A stretch of 64,000 nt of DNA, taken from positions 1,860,001 to 1,924,000 of the forward strand of contig JAHNUO010000004.1 in the NCBI GenBank assembly GCA_019787685.1, given 5' to 3'. The notes below the pieces were generated by a model, which was not told the DNA's origin, made no database searches, and saw only the letters and a list, made by a program, of their open reading frames with translations. Origin of the DNA: Chiua virens. Taxonomy: Eukaryota; Basidiomycota; Agaricomycetes; Boletales; Boletaceae. How positions within the stretch are numbered: position 1 is the first letter of the stretch; each line of letters opens with the position of its first letter. Positions 47,394 to 59,618 of the stretch are shown in pieces. Made by a program: the position numbers and the translations under genes.

Positions 47394-49425
47394 ATGGCGA
47401 CGCACGCGCTATTCGAGACAGCCTCGGGCTATGCCATATTTGAGGTCAAGCTCCACGACATCGTCGGCTCGCAAACCAAGGCCGTCCAAGACTCGATTGA
47501 CGATTTTTCCAAATTCACAAAGATGGTCTCCCTGGTCAGTTTTTCGCCGTTCAAGAGCGCCGCTGACGCTCTCGAGAACATCAACGACGTTTCCGAGGGT
47601 GCGTGCCAAACCCTCCATTTTTCTTTGCGGTTCTGACGACATTGCAGGGATACTCAACGACCACCTCAAATCCCTCCTCGAGCTCAACCTCTCCAAAGGC
47701 GGCAAGAAAGCCCCCAAAGTTAAACTCATCGTCCACGACGCCCCGCTTGCCAACGCCATCTCAGATGGCACAGGCATCAAGTGCGACGCCTCTGAAGACG
47801 CCCAGGAAGTCCTGCGCGGCATTCGCCAACACGCTCACAGACTCCTCAAGGCCCTCGACGCGACCGACCTCGTCAAGGCCCAGCTCGGCCTCGGCCACTC
47901 CTACTCCCGTGCCAAACTCAAATTCAATGTCAACCGCGTCGATAACATGATCATCCAAGCCATCGCCCTGCTCGACCAGCTCGACAAGGACGTCAACCTT
48001 TTTGCGATGCGCATTCGGGAATGGTACGGCTACCACTTTCCAGAACTCATCAAGCTCGTGCCGGATAACTACCAATATGCCCGGGTCACGCAGTTCATCG
48101 GAAACAAGGACGCGCTGTCAGAGGACAAGCTCCCCGAACTCACGGTCATCGTCGACGACAATACAACGCTCGCACAAAATATCCTCGACGCTGCCCGCGG
48201 CTCGATGGGCTCGTCCATCTCGGACATTGACATGCTCAACATCTCCGCCTTTGCTACCCGCGTGGTCTCCATCGCCGATTACCGCAAATCCCTCGTCGCC
48301 TATCTTTCTGAAAAGATGAACCTCGTCGCCCCGTCGCTCACCGCACTTCTCGGCGAACGTATCGGTGCACGGCTCATCAGTCATGCAGGCAGTCTCACCA
48401 ACCTCAGCAAATACCCCGCGTCCACGGTTCAGATCCTCGGCGCCGAAAAAGCCCTGTTTCGAGCCCTCAAGACAAAAGGCAATACGCCCAAAGTGAGTCG
48501 AGCAGCCTGCGTTATGCTCGTCTGACGCGTGTCCTAGTATGGCCTGTTGTACCATTCTTCGTTCATCGGACGCGCCGACCCGAGACACAAGGGACGGATA
48601 TCGCGGTTCCTCGCGAACAAGTGTTCGATTGCGTCTCGCATTGATTGTTATTCTGGTGTGCCTTGTGCTCTGTTTGATCCTTTGGACGCTCACCGTGCTT
48701 AGATAACCCAACGCCCAAATTCGGCGAAGCACTCCGTGCTCAGGTTGACGAACGATTGGCGTTTTTCGAGACGGGTGCGCCGCCGAGCAAGAATGCGGAC
48801 GCAATTCGACGCGTGTTGGATAGTCTTGTGCTCGATGACGACGATGACGCCGAAGAAGACGAAGAGGAGGATGAGGAAGAGGAAGAGGCCCGAGAGACCA
48901 AGGGTAAGGCTAAAGGCAAAGGCAAAGCACCACAACACCGCGACGACGACAATGATGTGGACATGGCCGACGCCGAGCCGATACTTCCCCTCCTCGAGGT
49001 GTCTCCACCCCCGTCTAAAAAGAGCAAGCACAAGGGCAAGGAGAAACATAAGAGCAAAGACAAGACTGTGGACGCGGACGAAAGACAACAAAAGAAGCGA
49101 CGGTCAAGCGAACGGATGGATGTGGACGACGAGAGCGAGGATGAGGACGAGGACGAGCCGCCGGTCAAGAAGGTCAAGTTGTCCAAGGAGGAGAAAAAGG
49201 CGCTCAAAAAGGCGGTAAAAAAGGCCAAGAAGGCGGAGGCGACTGCAGGCGAGGTATGTTGGCGTATGGCTCCTGCGTGCGTGCGGTCATTGACCCTGCC
49301 CGCTCGTTTGACAGGACAGTACATCCAAGGAGAAAAAGGGAAAGAAGGAGAAAAAAGACAAAAAGGAAAAGAAGGACAAGAAAGAGAAGAAAGAGAAGAA
49401 AAAGGACAAGGAAAACAAGGCATGA
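47394..49425 (+). CDS. nop56: Nucleolar protein NOP56 (box C/D snoRNP core)
   Basis: NOP56 is a core protein of box C/D snoRNPs, which guide 2'-O-methylation and pre-rRNA processing in the nucleolus, together with NOP58, fibrillarin and SNU13. Five exons (47394-47598, 47648-48492, 48538-48655, 48703-49253, 49315-49425) join in consistent phases to 609 residues. The NOP5NT region ([20 protein letters not shown]) is followed by [20 protein letters not shown] and [20 protein letters not shown], then [11 protein letters not shown]. The Nop domain has [40 protein letters not shown] and [28 protein letters not shown] distinguishes NOP56 from NOP58. The C-terminal 200 residues are an acidic/lysine-rich tail ending in KKEKKD repeats, common in eukaryotic members. 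Start codon: first ATG, followed by the conserved FE.A.GYAIFEV. Confidence 0.96.
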
Positions 49426-49700
49426 ATGGTGTCGTGCACATTATTTCGTATCTTGTTCCTTGCTGGCATCTCCCTTGTTGTATCCTTGTTGTTCAACGTT
49501 CAACGATCCATGCCCAGATCACGCGATCGCGTCCATCGATCGTGAATATGTGAATGACCGGATGATTGTATGGTATATGGTGCGCAGTACATGCAGATAA
49601 TGATACAATGAGATGATACACTAATCGATTAACACTAATGCAATAAACGTGGACGGGTATCATCGTCTCCACTAGGTAATTCCAAACAGAAAAGACCCAG

Positions 49701-52700
49701 CTACTCGGGTCCGGCATTCGCAGCTTGCATCACCACCACCGCACTTGCCGATCCCGCGGCGACCATCGCCGCCCCCACATCCCCGATCGTCTTGCGCATC
49801 CCCTCGAGTCCGGGCGTACGCGCCGTCTCGAGCATGCGTTTCATCTCGGCATGGTGACTCGACGTCGCGAGGCGCCTCGACCGTCCGGTGACGACCACGA
49901 GCCCAGAGGCCGTCTCCCGGAGCGTGCGGGCGTGGCAGAGGGTAGTGTGCACCGGTGCCGATGTACACGCGTCCGAAAAGCGGATGCGTGCGAGGGCGTG
50001 TCGGAGGCTCAGGTCATCGTTCGGCGTGGGCTGGGTGAACCGCGCCCAGAGGAGGTTGTCCGCCGTTTCGGATTGGAGTCGTGTTTGGGTGGTAAGTTGG
50101 CCGTAGACGGTGTCCTGGAACGCGAGCGTCTGCGGGGGGTGAGGACGAGGGTGTCAGAGCGAGTGAGGTGACATACCGATACGACGGAGGGACTTTCTGT
50201 GTGTGGGGTAGCCTGAGCCATGTCTGACCGCCTGTCCTCGACGTGTGCCGCCGGGGGACGCTCTAGACCTTCGCCCAACCCCGCGTCCCCGCTCTCGTGC
50301 ACGACCATCCGCACGACCGTCGCGCTCGTCCTCGGGTTCAAACACAGCTGCACCACAAACTCGAGGGCCAGCCTATCATCCGGTCCTCCAAAGAATGGCA
50401 AAAACACGTGCACAAAGCCCCCGAAACGGACACCCGACCGGTCTGAGGTGTCGACGAAGAGGGCGACGTCGGTTTTGCTCTGCGCGAACACGTCGCGCAC
50501 GAACTGGGAGTGCGTCGGCGGGGTGTCCGTCTTGGGCACGGCAACGTTGCTGAAGAGGACGTCGAACGGGTTAGTGTCGCCCTTGGGGGTTTTAGGCGAC
50601 CCCAGGGCGTCCTGGTCGCGGTTGGACGCGTCGACGAGCGTCGGTGCGGTGGGTGGCACCCAGGGGAGCAGGACGAGATGCGAGACGTGTCGTTGTGCGT
50701 GCTCGGAGACGCTCCGTGCGAACTCGTCGTACGGGACGACCGAGAGCGAGGTCGTGACCGCCAAGTCGTGGAGCTCGCCAAACGTGCGGAAGATACCGAG
50801 CGTGGGGTCCGTGTGGAGGAGGCTGTCGGCGACGGACGATTTCATCATGGCGGAGGTGCGGTCGGAGAGCTCGATCAGCTGGAGTGCTTCGATGCTGACG
50901 GTCGGGAGCTTGAGCTTGTCGATCGTGTCGATCGTTGTGGTAGCCGAGGACAGGACGTCGGAGGGGGGACTGCGTTGTGGCACGACGAGCCGCGTGAGTG
51001 CCATTGCACCGGGGATGTGATCGAGTTTGTCAAGGACGATTGTGAATCGGTGACGCCAAGGTTGGTCCTCGGTCATCACCAAGGACGCCTTGTCTGATTG
51101 TCCAAGCTCGTTGCCGTCCAAGCGCGGCACGGGCTCACCGGCCCGAACGCGGTGCTCAGGCGGGTATAGTGCGGTTACGAGCGGGGTGGTGATGAACGTC
51201 AATACGAGTGCCTCGAGGATGAACATGGAGAACACCCTCTGCGAGAGAATCCCTGCTTGGAGTCCCACGTTCAAAACGATAAGCTCGACTAAGCTGCCAA
51301 AGGGGTGAGCGAATGGACGCGCGAGGGATGCAACGACAGACCCTTTGCAACTCATGAGTGCGCCAATCGTGGTGGACTCACGCCAACTATAACCCGCCGC
51401 CCTCGATGCAAGTGTGCATCCACCAAATTTTCCAGAGAAGGAAAGAGCGATGATGGCGATGGTAAAAGCCCAAGTGATGCCTGTCAGGGCGTCAATCCTA
51501 TCCGAGTGTGATGGGTACTGCCAAATACTCACCATTGTTGAGTAATCCGAGGTTTGTGTTTAGCCCGGACAATGTAAAGTACTTTTGTGACGATGTTTGA
51601 ACCAGAGTTAATGCCGGGACGAAACACGTACGAGTGGAAGGAAGACAATGGTGACCATATCTTCAAGTTTTTCAGTGAGAGTGATCGCCAGACTGCCCTC
51701 TCGTGGGACGACAAGGCCAGCAAGGAATGCGCCTGTAGATAAATCAGACTGGGTTGCAACTAGAGAAAATGAAGCGCACCAAAGATAGCATTGACACCGA
51801 TGCTATCGGTAAAGAAGGCACAGGCCCACACCAGAATCATGACGACAGTCATATAAAACATGGTGGGACCATTTTCTGTACTACGTGTCATGCGAGCGAG
51901 CCAGAGCATGGCCAATCTGACTGGGATCAAGAGGAAGACGGTGAAACCGATGCAGACGAGCAGGATCCACAGCGCTGACAAGCCGGAACCGGCATTCACT
52001 AGTGCAACACTCAGAGCGAGCAATGTCCAGCCAATTATGTCGTTACCGACACCAGCGGATAGGACGATGATACCGACATGAGTATCGAGTAATTTGAGTT
52101 CTGTGAGGATACGACAAAGGACAGGGAATGCGGTGATGGAGTATGCGACACCTGTGAAAAGCATAAAGTAGGTGAAGTGGATGGAAGGATCGATGAAATG
52201 ATGGTATAAAGGGATGGAGAGGAGGGATCCGAGACCAAACGGAAGAGCGATCCCGGCGAGAGATACGATGGCGGACATGCGTGCATTACGTTTGATAACA
52301 CTGATGTCTATCTCAAGGCCAACGAGGAAGAGGAAGAGACAAAGGCCGATATTAGCCACAAGGGAAAGGTATGGGAGGGACACGGAAGGAAAGATGTTTT
52401 CGGTGAAACCTGGTATTCTTCCGAATGCAGTTGGGCCTGGTATAGACAATATTTGTTGAGTAAGGCGGATATACGGAAGTAGACAGAGTACCTAGGAGAA
52501 TACCACCGAGTACCTCTGCGATAACTTTCGGTTGTCGAAGGCGACGGAGGCCAAGGGAGAGCAGCTGGGCCATAATAATGATGATCCCTAGCCAGCGATG
52601 AGGAGATGAAAGGGTGTTAAGTGTAAGAAAGCCTGCCGATTTGAATGATCCATAGTCTCAAAGGGTCAGAGGTTGTGAATGCGGCAGGGTTTGTTCCTGT

Positions 52701-52824
52701 GATGAGACCACCCTAAGGAAGAAGTGAGGATGAGATGGACGATGAGATGGAAGAAGGTAGCAACCTCCCCGGTGGCCACTCGCTTTGAAATGTGGCTGGA
52801 TAGGCGGAAGGACAAGCCAGACAT
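49701..52824 (-). CDS. kha1: K+/H+ antiporter, KHA1 type (CPA2 family)
   Basis: This monovalent cation:proton antiporter of the CPA2 family resembles yeast Kha1, a Golgi/endosomal K+/H+ exchanger for ion and pH balance. I place the start at 52824 (MSGLSFRLSSHISKRVATGE), spliced to GGLITGTNPAAFTTSDPLRL. The membrane domain includes LRRLRQPKVIAEVLGGILLG, GRIPGFTENIFPSVSLPYL, LVANIGLCLFLFLVGLEIDI and AYSITAFPVLCRILTELKLL. ILVWACAFFTDSIGVNAIFG contains the GxxxIFGAF-type core, followed by AGLVVPREGSLAITLTEKLE and TIGALMSCKGLVELIVLNVG. ITTPLVTALYPPEHR ends the roughly twelve-helix part. A cytosolic tail of about 400 residues follows, with USP-like segments (LQLIELSDRTSAMMKSSVAD) and a C-terminus VVTGRSRRLATSS ... 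AANAGPE, stopping at 49701. Introns near 52440-52490, 51700-51760, 51500-51560, 51310-51350 and 50110-50180 are approximate. Confidence 0.92.
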
Positions 52825-52981
52825 TGCAAGAGAGGAGGGCAAGGTGTCCGAGGCAGTGAGTCGGAGCTTATGTATGTTGTAAAGACAAACAGATAAGGCT
52901 TACTGATCAGTGGGGACCTAGGGCATATCCCGTTTGATTTGGGTACAGCTCGGTTGTGGGGGAAGCGCCACGACAGCCATA

Positions 52982-53372
52982 TCAAGGATCCTCTTTGGGT
53001 GTAGTGTTGTAGCTGCCAGTTACTTGACCAGATTCGATCTGACTGAGTGTCACTATCTCGTCAATCTCTCCTTCGGTGCTAGGATGGCTAAATGCACGCT
53101 CCGTGGCTACGGCCGGATCAGTAGAGAAATATACCCTTCAAGGGTCCACAATTCCTCTTCAGGCTTGCCCAGGGCCAACAGAATACGCACATGATCCGAA
53201 TTCTTAGTGAGTGTACGCTGAAATCTGAAGTCAATCCCAATTGAAAAGGCATCGGATACCATGCCTGGTCAGATCCCTTCTTGGATACCGCCGACATCCA
53301 CTGTCAAAGAGATCACGATATTGTCTCCGATGTGTACCCTGAGTAGAATGAAGGTGATTGATGGCCCTGAAT
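52982..53372 (-). CDS. Possible exons of an unidentified gene
   Basis: The minus strand reads as protein in pieces: DAFSIGIDFRFQRTLTKNS and DHVRILLALGKPEEELWTLE, then after a frame change ATERAFSHPSTEGEIDEIVT with LSQIESGQVTGSYNTTPKED and a stop at 52982. Upstream pieces lie near 53280-53372 (IGDNIVISLTVDVGGIQEG). Codon use looks real, but the only intron linking the two main pieces would be 28 bases, unusually short, so decay is possible. More minus-strand coding-like sequence lies at 53800-54110, beyond a MITE-like element, and could be the 5' part of the same gene. I do not recognise the family. Confidence 0.3.
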
Positions 53373-53381
53373 CACATTTCA

Positions 53382-53796
53382 CTCTAGTGTTGCCGCTGAG
53401 GTGAGGTTACCTCGGTGAGGTTGAGGTGAGGTGAACCTCGGATACCAAATTCAGCCAGTGAGGTTTACCTCACCTCGTCAACCTCAGTCGCACTGCCGTT
53501 TTGGTGGACTTCCTAAACCGACCCACTTCACATCTATAATGACATTGATAATGATTAGATCGTGGATTGCTGTGTGGCCCGTGAAATTTGAGCTCATGGC
53601 GAATGATCACAATCTTTTCGCCACCGTAATCTACAATAATATTACCCTGCGCCGTAATATCTCGAATCTATGCGACCTGAAAGGGTGCCATTTTGGGCAT
53701 TTACCTCGGTCACCTCGGTGGCCGTGCTACCTCGGATTCCTGAGGTAAAACTCCGCTTGCACCTCACCTCACCTCACCTTCGCGGCAACTCCAGAG
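53382..53796. mobile_element. MITE-like element with 25-bp terminal inverted repeats
   Basis: The left end CTCTAGTGTTGCCGCTGAGG (continuing TGAGG) matches the complement of the right end CTCTGGAGTTGCCGCGAAGG (continuing TGAGG) with about four mismatches in 25. Between them lie about 415 bases with many GAGGTGAGG/CCTCACCTC tracts near both ends and no coding capacity. Such short non-autonomous elements ride on transposases elsewhere in the genome. No clear target-site duplication was seen. Confidence 0.65.
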
Positions 53797-54134
53797 CTAT
53801 GGGTTGACCATATCCCGATGGTCATTTATACAATATTGGCCATGCGCGAGACTATTGAAGTTCCCCGTAGTCTTGAGTATGTATCGGTTTTGGGTCATGG
53901 TACGACATGCCAGTGTTCCGTGATGACGGTACTGGTGGATGTGTCTTGGTATTTGAGAGTTTCCTTGTCGATTGAGGTTTTGAGAGAGTCCTCTGTCCGG
54001 TCGGCTACCCCTCAGATAAGAAGTGGCATCAACATAGGTGCGCTCGTCAAGTCTCGGAACGCAATGGAGAAGAGTGGAATACACTTTTTGAGTGATGTCG
54101 TCGTGTGAAAGGATCGAATATTGTCCTCACTCAG
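53797..54134. other. Region upstream of RPC11, coding-like on the minus strand
   Basis: The minus strand has an open frame (YSTLLHCVPRLDERTYVDAT ... GNFNSLAHGQYCIND) and an alternative frame with RTEDSLKTSIDKETLKYQDT. Neither has a recognised family or a clear start. It may be the 5' part of the unidentified gene at 52982-53372. It also must contain the RPC11 promoter. Confidence 0.3.
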
Positions 54135-54651
54135 ATGCTCTTTTGTCCGACATGTGCGAACCTACTGGTGATTTCGTCAGAGACAGGTTACAACAAATGG
54201 GCTTGCAACACCTGTGCGTACGAGTTTCCGATTTCGAAGCAGGTAAGCTCTACAGAAACTAGACGTCTTTCGGATTTACTAGCAAACACGTAGATGACTT
54301 CGCGTACAAGGATGAAGCGCAAAGAGGTCGACGATGTTTTGGGTGGTGACGAGATGTGGAAGCATGCCGACGCGACAGACGGTGCGTGTCTTACTCGTGG
54401 CTCACTGCGTCGCTTACCGTCTCGCCAGCAACCTGCGATAAATGCAACCATCGAAGAGCGTATTTCTATCAGCTGCAGATCCGGTCTGCTGACGAGCCAA
54501 TGACCACTTGTACGTCGTTCACTGTCTCCATGTCGACTCCATCTAACACGCCTCAGTCTACCGGTATTGCAAGCTCCGTTCGTTTTTTTATACATGTTAA
54601 CGCCTGTTTTTTAGATGTGCTGGTTGTGGATATCAGTGGCGTGAAAACTAG
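54135..54651 (+). CDS. rpc11: RNA polymerase III subunit RPC11 (C11/RPC10)
   Basis: A small zinc-binding subunit of RNA polymerase III, needed for intrinsic RNA cleavage, termination and reinitiation; it is related to TFIIS. Five exons: 54135-54242, 54294-54381, 54429-54509, a 7-base micro-exon 54557-54563, and 54615-54651. Phases agree and give 106 residues, the normal size. The N-terminal zinc ribbon is FCPTCANLLVI ... WACNTCAYEFPI. The linker is KEVDDVLGGDEMWKHADATD. The C-terminal TFIIS-like ribbon is TCDKCNHRRAYFYQLQIRSA, DEPMTTFYRCAGCGYQWREN. The acidic pair within RSADEPMTTFYRC, which acts in cleavage, is present. The micro-exon supplies TCTACCG (inside FYR). Without it the last CxxC pair would not join in frame. 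Confidence 0.95.
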
Positions 54652-54756
54652 TACTTGGTGTAGCATGTACATGGTTATGAGCGTGAGAAAGCAAAGCTCA
54701 GCGAGCAAAGTCGAGCACGCCCCAGCGGAGCAACTCTTGAACACAACTACCATCTC

Positions 54757-57700
54757 ATGTCTGATCAATCGCCTCCACCCAAACAAAAGCCTGGTTCACT
54801 CCGCGACAGGATCGCTGCTTTCGAGAACAAGGGTACATCATCCGCCCCCCCTGGCCCACCCCAACCCCGTCCAAAGCCGGGTAATCTCCAATGGAAACCC
54901 AAACCCCCATCGCCCCCAACTACGCCCGGAAACGTGCAGTCTGTCGAGCATAAACTACCCAGCCTGAGTGGTATGTCTGCCTCCGATGCGATGGAGAGTA
55001 TCGGCCGCGCTGGCTCTCTGAAGGAACGCATGGCTGCCCTTCAGGGTAAGGGTGCATTCGGTGGTGCTCCACCCCCCATTGCACCAAAGCCCAACGTGGA
55101 GCGACCAAAGTGGAAACCCCCTCCAGCCGTTTCTACCCACGTGGCCTCAGATGACGAGCCTACGCAAGGCATTCCTGATGATACAGGGGGCCGTGAGGCC
55201 TCGAGGTCACCTCCACCTCGTGCCGCTGTTAGTCCGACCCCTGAGATCCAGGGAACGTCAAATCACGAAGAAGAGGTTGTCGCACAAGAAGGCGATTCTG
55301 CGGATCAGGACCTCGAAGAACAGGAGAGACAACGCAGAGCAGCTATCGCTACTCGCATGGCCCGCCTGGGTGGTGCAAGGTTTGGCATGGGGCCACCTAT
55401 CTTTACCCCCAAACCCGTCACACGCAAGGCCGAATCTGCGCCACCCGCACACGAGGCCAAGGAAGACACACTTGTTGACCAGTCAACGGTGCCCAAGGAA
55501 TCGAATGAAGGTGCGATCCTTGATGACGTCTTATCTCCTGTCGCTGACAACAGCATCATCACAGCTTTGATAACGTCACCACCTCATGACTTGCCAGTAT
55601 CCACTTCCTCTGCCCCTGATGTCGTCGCCGAAACAGGTATGTAGCATTGTTTACCTACACTGTCTAGCTGGTATCTTGATCACATTCCTAGAGCGCGGCG
55701 ATGGAACTGATTCATCCCCACTCGTACCTACTCGTGTGCCAACGTCGATGCCCGTACCAGCGGGTCCGCGCCGGGTCGCTCCTCCGCGTAAGAAAGCGTC
55801 AAAGAATGCACCCATCGCTGCACTCCCAGAGCCTCCCATTGAAGTCGTACAGGGTGCAGCTGCTCAGTCGTCCGATCACCGTGATTCACAGGACATTAAC
55901 GAAGGACTGCAGACTGTCGAAGCCACATCCGAAGAACGTCCGAATGTGGCTGTCGGTTACGAGCAGCTTCCGACGTCGCCTTCTGTTCACGCGTTTCATG
56001 AGCACACCGAGGAATCTGAGCAGCAAGAAACGGAAGAGGTGCATGTAGAAGGTGCAGCTACTTATGTAGAACGGGAGTCGATTCGTGCGGCTGCTGATGA
56101 TCAAGAAGTACCTTTACCTTCTGAACAGCCTTTGGAGGCAGTCGATCCCGAGGAGGATGAAGAAGCGCGTCACCATCGTATCGCGGCCAAGCTAGCACAG
56201 ATGGGCGCATTTAACCCCCTTTCCGGCTCGATCCCGCAGCGTTCATCATCGTTCGGAGAGCCGCTTGACGTCGAGGACGAAGTCAACGTAGATACGGAAG
56301 AGTACGGGGAGACTATCCCACCACCTATCGTTCCATCAAGACGCAGCGTCGGCCAATCCGTTCAACACGATGATGCTGAGTCAAACCTCGAGGGTCAAGA
56401 TGATACCAAGCTCGATGTGGTCACCCAATTCCCAGCCGATCGTGATGGTGAATCTTGATTTTTCTCACCCTCCCCTCCTTTTTTTATTCTTTGTCGTATA
56501 TTGTGTCGTAGGGTCCGGGTATTAATGTAGTCTCTTCTTTCCCCTTTTGTTCTTGTACAGGCGAACATGTAGCTGCATCCTACACCGAGGGGCAAGCCAA
56601 CCGTGATGACGGGCATACATCGCCTCCCCCGGAATTCTCTGAAGAGGGACCAATCGAATATGGTTTATTCTCTCTTTCAGCCACCGCCTTCACACAGCAA
56701 GCGGGAGCTTTCGAGTCATCACCCCCGCCCCAGGCGGAAGAACAAGACATTCAAGAATGCAGACTACAGGGAGATGAAGGTGCCATAGTGCGTAGCAAGA
56801 CAATTGAGAAAGAAAACGATATCTTCAAGGACGAAGTGGAAGAGGACGAGATGCCACCCCAACGCATTACCCGACCAATACCGCCACCACCCGTCAATCT
56901 CCGATCCAAGCCAACACCACCAGCGTCCCCTCCGCTTTCACCACCTCCTAGGACATCATTACAGGGATTGAGGGTAGATGAAGAAGAGCGACCCCCGGCG
57001 TCTCCGGATATGCCACCTCGGCCTATTCCACCGCCTGGCAGGAGAGGTAGGTAGCAAGGGAATTCTAGAAGTGTGCTTGGCTGATGTACCTGTTCTCTTT
57101 TACAGCTTCTCTGATGGAGGATGTGCCATCTCCTGCTCCGAGGCGCTCGATACCACCCCCAAGACGCACGAGTGTGAGGGTGACAGAACCTGTGACGGAC
57201 ACGCCTTCTTCACCACCGCCTGTACCCACGTCGCTTCGACCGGTTAACCGCAAACCCCCAACACCGCCCCCGATCATCACGACGCTCGTAACACCAGAAC
57301 AAACAACTTCAAAGGAACACGGGAGAGGTGCGTGTAGCCTTACAATACCTATCCTACTTCTGACCCCGATCTAGGAGAGCCTGCAACGGAGGAGGAAACG
57401 TCAGATGACGTGACGCCTCAGCCAGACGAGCAAGAGGACGATGCGTCTGCACGTCGCCGTGCGATTGCAGAGCGCATGGCGCGCCTTGGGGGTATCCGAT
57501 TCGGAGCACCATCACCGATGAACCCGTTATCACGCCCTCCTCTTCCTGCTGCGCCGCCGCCGACGTCGATTCCCCCGGATGACGTGGAAGAAGAGGCAGA
57601 GGAAGGACTCCGGGAGGAGGAAGAAGACGAGATGGCGAGGAAGCAACGGATTGCGGCCAAGTTGGCGGGCATGGGGGGAATGCGACTCGGGATCTTGCCT

Positions 57701-59325
57701 CCTGGGGCGGGGTTACCACCTGCGATGGGGAGGCGAGTTGTGTCCAAGCAGGAGGAGAGTGAAAACGAGGACGCGGCGCTGCCTGTGCCTGCGCCTGCGC
57801 AGAGACCCCCTCCAAGGCGCAAACCACCTCCAACAGTGCAGGTGACTGTTGAGCAGGAATCAGAGCAACTGAGCGGAGGAAGCCGTGGAACGTCGGACGA
57901 TGGTGTCAAGATCGAGGCAGAGGAAAGCGAGATGGAGGAAGTGCATTACTCAGACGCGGAGATACCGGTGGCGTCTGAAGAAGACGAGGCACCTGCATTG
58001 CCACCCCCACGGCGCTCATCGCAGACCCCGCGTGCTGCAGAGGTGTTACCCACCCCACCACCGCGTATGACGTCACGTTCGCCGCCGCCTGGCCGACCGC
58101 CAATTCCGACGATCCCGACATCCTTGCTGGGGAGGCGACCGAGTGCAACTATGGCGAGATCTGTGTCTGTGACGAGCTCGAGAGTGTCGATGGACGATTC
58201 GAGTCCCAGTGAGACGCCCACCATCGCAGGACGAGGCTTTGAGAGCGCCGTGCGTCCCCCATCCGAGTACGTCATGGTCGAAGCCGAAGAGCCTGACTCG
58301 GACACGTCCCCCGCACCCGCTCCTCGTCGCCGACCGACGCGCGGAGCGCCCCCGATCCCGTTACCCCCCGTCCCGCCACCCTCTGCGATCGACCCCCCCG
58401 AGTCGCTGACAAGCAGTGTGCAGTGGGAACTGCCCTCGATTCCGCAGGGAAACGAGTTTGGGGACGCGGAGATCGCGTCGTCGGGGTGGTCCGAGGATTC
58501 GACGGTGGTGCACATGCCCATGCAGGTATTGACGACGTCGCCGCCGGGGTCGCGTCCAGAGTCGAGACGGGCGTCTGGCAAGGTGGTGGCGTCGTCTAGC
58601 TCTGGGTACGGATCTGGGACGATTGGATCGGGATCGGCGGGATCAGTGGGATCGGAACGAAGGAGCTTCGACCAGCAGCCACAGTTGACGACGGACGCAT
58701 TGATGGCGATCTGGGGCAAGGTGGGTGTGCAGGTGGTCGATGCGGCCACGACGCTATTTGAAAAGTCGAAACGGGCGCTCGTCGGGGATGGGTCGTATGC
58801 GGGGTTTGTCAAGGCAGTGTTGACGCAGGTGCCAGGGGTGACGGTCCCCGTGGGCGAGGAGGAATGGGGCTATGTGGTGTATGCGCAGACAGGGGGTGCG
58901 GTGCAGCGCCGCGTATCGGACATTATGCCCGGGGACGTGGTCGCGTTCTGGGATGCAAAGTTCAAAGGGCACAAGGGTCTGCATGCATACACCCAGACCG
59001 CGGGTGCGGGCGCGGGCACTGAGAGCGGCAGCGGCGGTCCTGGTCCGCTGGTGGGGATCGTGAGCGGGTTTGACGGGAAGAAGAGCAAGGTGAGGGTGTG
59101 GCAGGCTAACCAACACGTTGGACAACAGGTGAGTTTGTCCGTCTTTCGACGGCTGGCCCGCGTGAAGAACGGTGTGCTGACACCGAGGGCGACAACCCAG
59201 ACGGTGGAGAACGTGAGCTATCGACTGGATGATATGAAGAGTGGGCAGGTCAAGGTGCGTTTGGTGCGTTTGGGTGTTTGGTGGTGCTGACGTGTGGATA
59301 GGTGTACCGGGTACTCGAGGCTTGA
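54757..59325 (+). CDS. bbc1: BBC1/MTI1-like actin-patch regulatory protein
   Basis: A very proline-rich protein that opens MSDQSPPPKQKPGSLRDRIA. It repeats short basic-helical modules: GRAGSLKERMAALQGKGAFG, RRAAIATRMARLGGARFGMG, HHRIAAKLAQMGAFNPL, RRAIAERMARLGGIRFGAP and RKQRIAAKLAGMGGMRLGI. Many PPPRR/PPPPV motifs able to bind SH3 domains separate them. The C-terminal domain, from ALMAIWGKVGVQVVDAATTL through GFVKAVLTQVPGV, IMPGDVVAFWDAKFKGHKGL and VRVWQANQHVGQQ, ends TVENVSYRLDDMKSGQVKV-YRVLEA; this matches the conserved C-terminus of Bbc1/Mti1, which restrains type-I myosin/Arp2/3 activity at endocytic actin patches. Introns are evident near 55638-55691, 56447-56561, 57047-57105, 57328-57374, 59129-59201 and 59255-59301. 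The yeast protein's N-terminal SH3 domain is absent here. Confidence 0.75.
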
Positions 59326-59618
59326 TGCGCATTCACTGTACTGTATCCGAAGCATGTCGTTTCCTCATCTCTTGTTGGGATCGTTGTCGTGGTTGTACAC
59401 ATACGAATTAACTCTCACATTTCTTTTTTTTTTGCATACACGCGTCACTGTACTACTAATGTATTGACAATGGCTTGACCGAAATCGAGTTTGTAACGTT
59501 CAGATGGGTTGAAACCTTGGGATACTATACAATAGCTGTGCACCAACTTGAAGGGGAAAAACCTCAACACAAGATAAGTATCTTATTTCCTGATACACAT
59601 TCACATCTTGTAAGGTGG

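Noticed and set aside
48740..49441. Long Ser-rich minus-strand open frame opposite NOP56
   Set aside because: It is the complement of the acidic/lysine-rich NOP56 tail, with no independent evidence.
50220..51097. Long plus-strand open frames opposite the antiporter
   Set aside because: They are antisense to the well-supported KHA1 cytosolic tail in GC-rich coding DNA.
57354..58812. Long minus-strand open frames opposite the BBC1-like gene
   Set aside because: They are shadows of the proline-rich coding sequence; they carry no motif and are not spliced into any consistent model.
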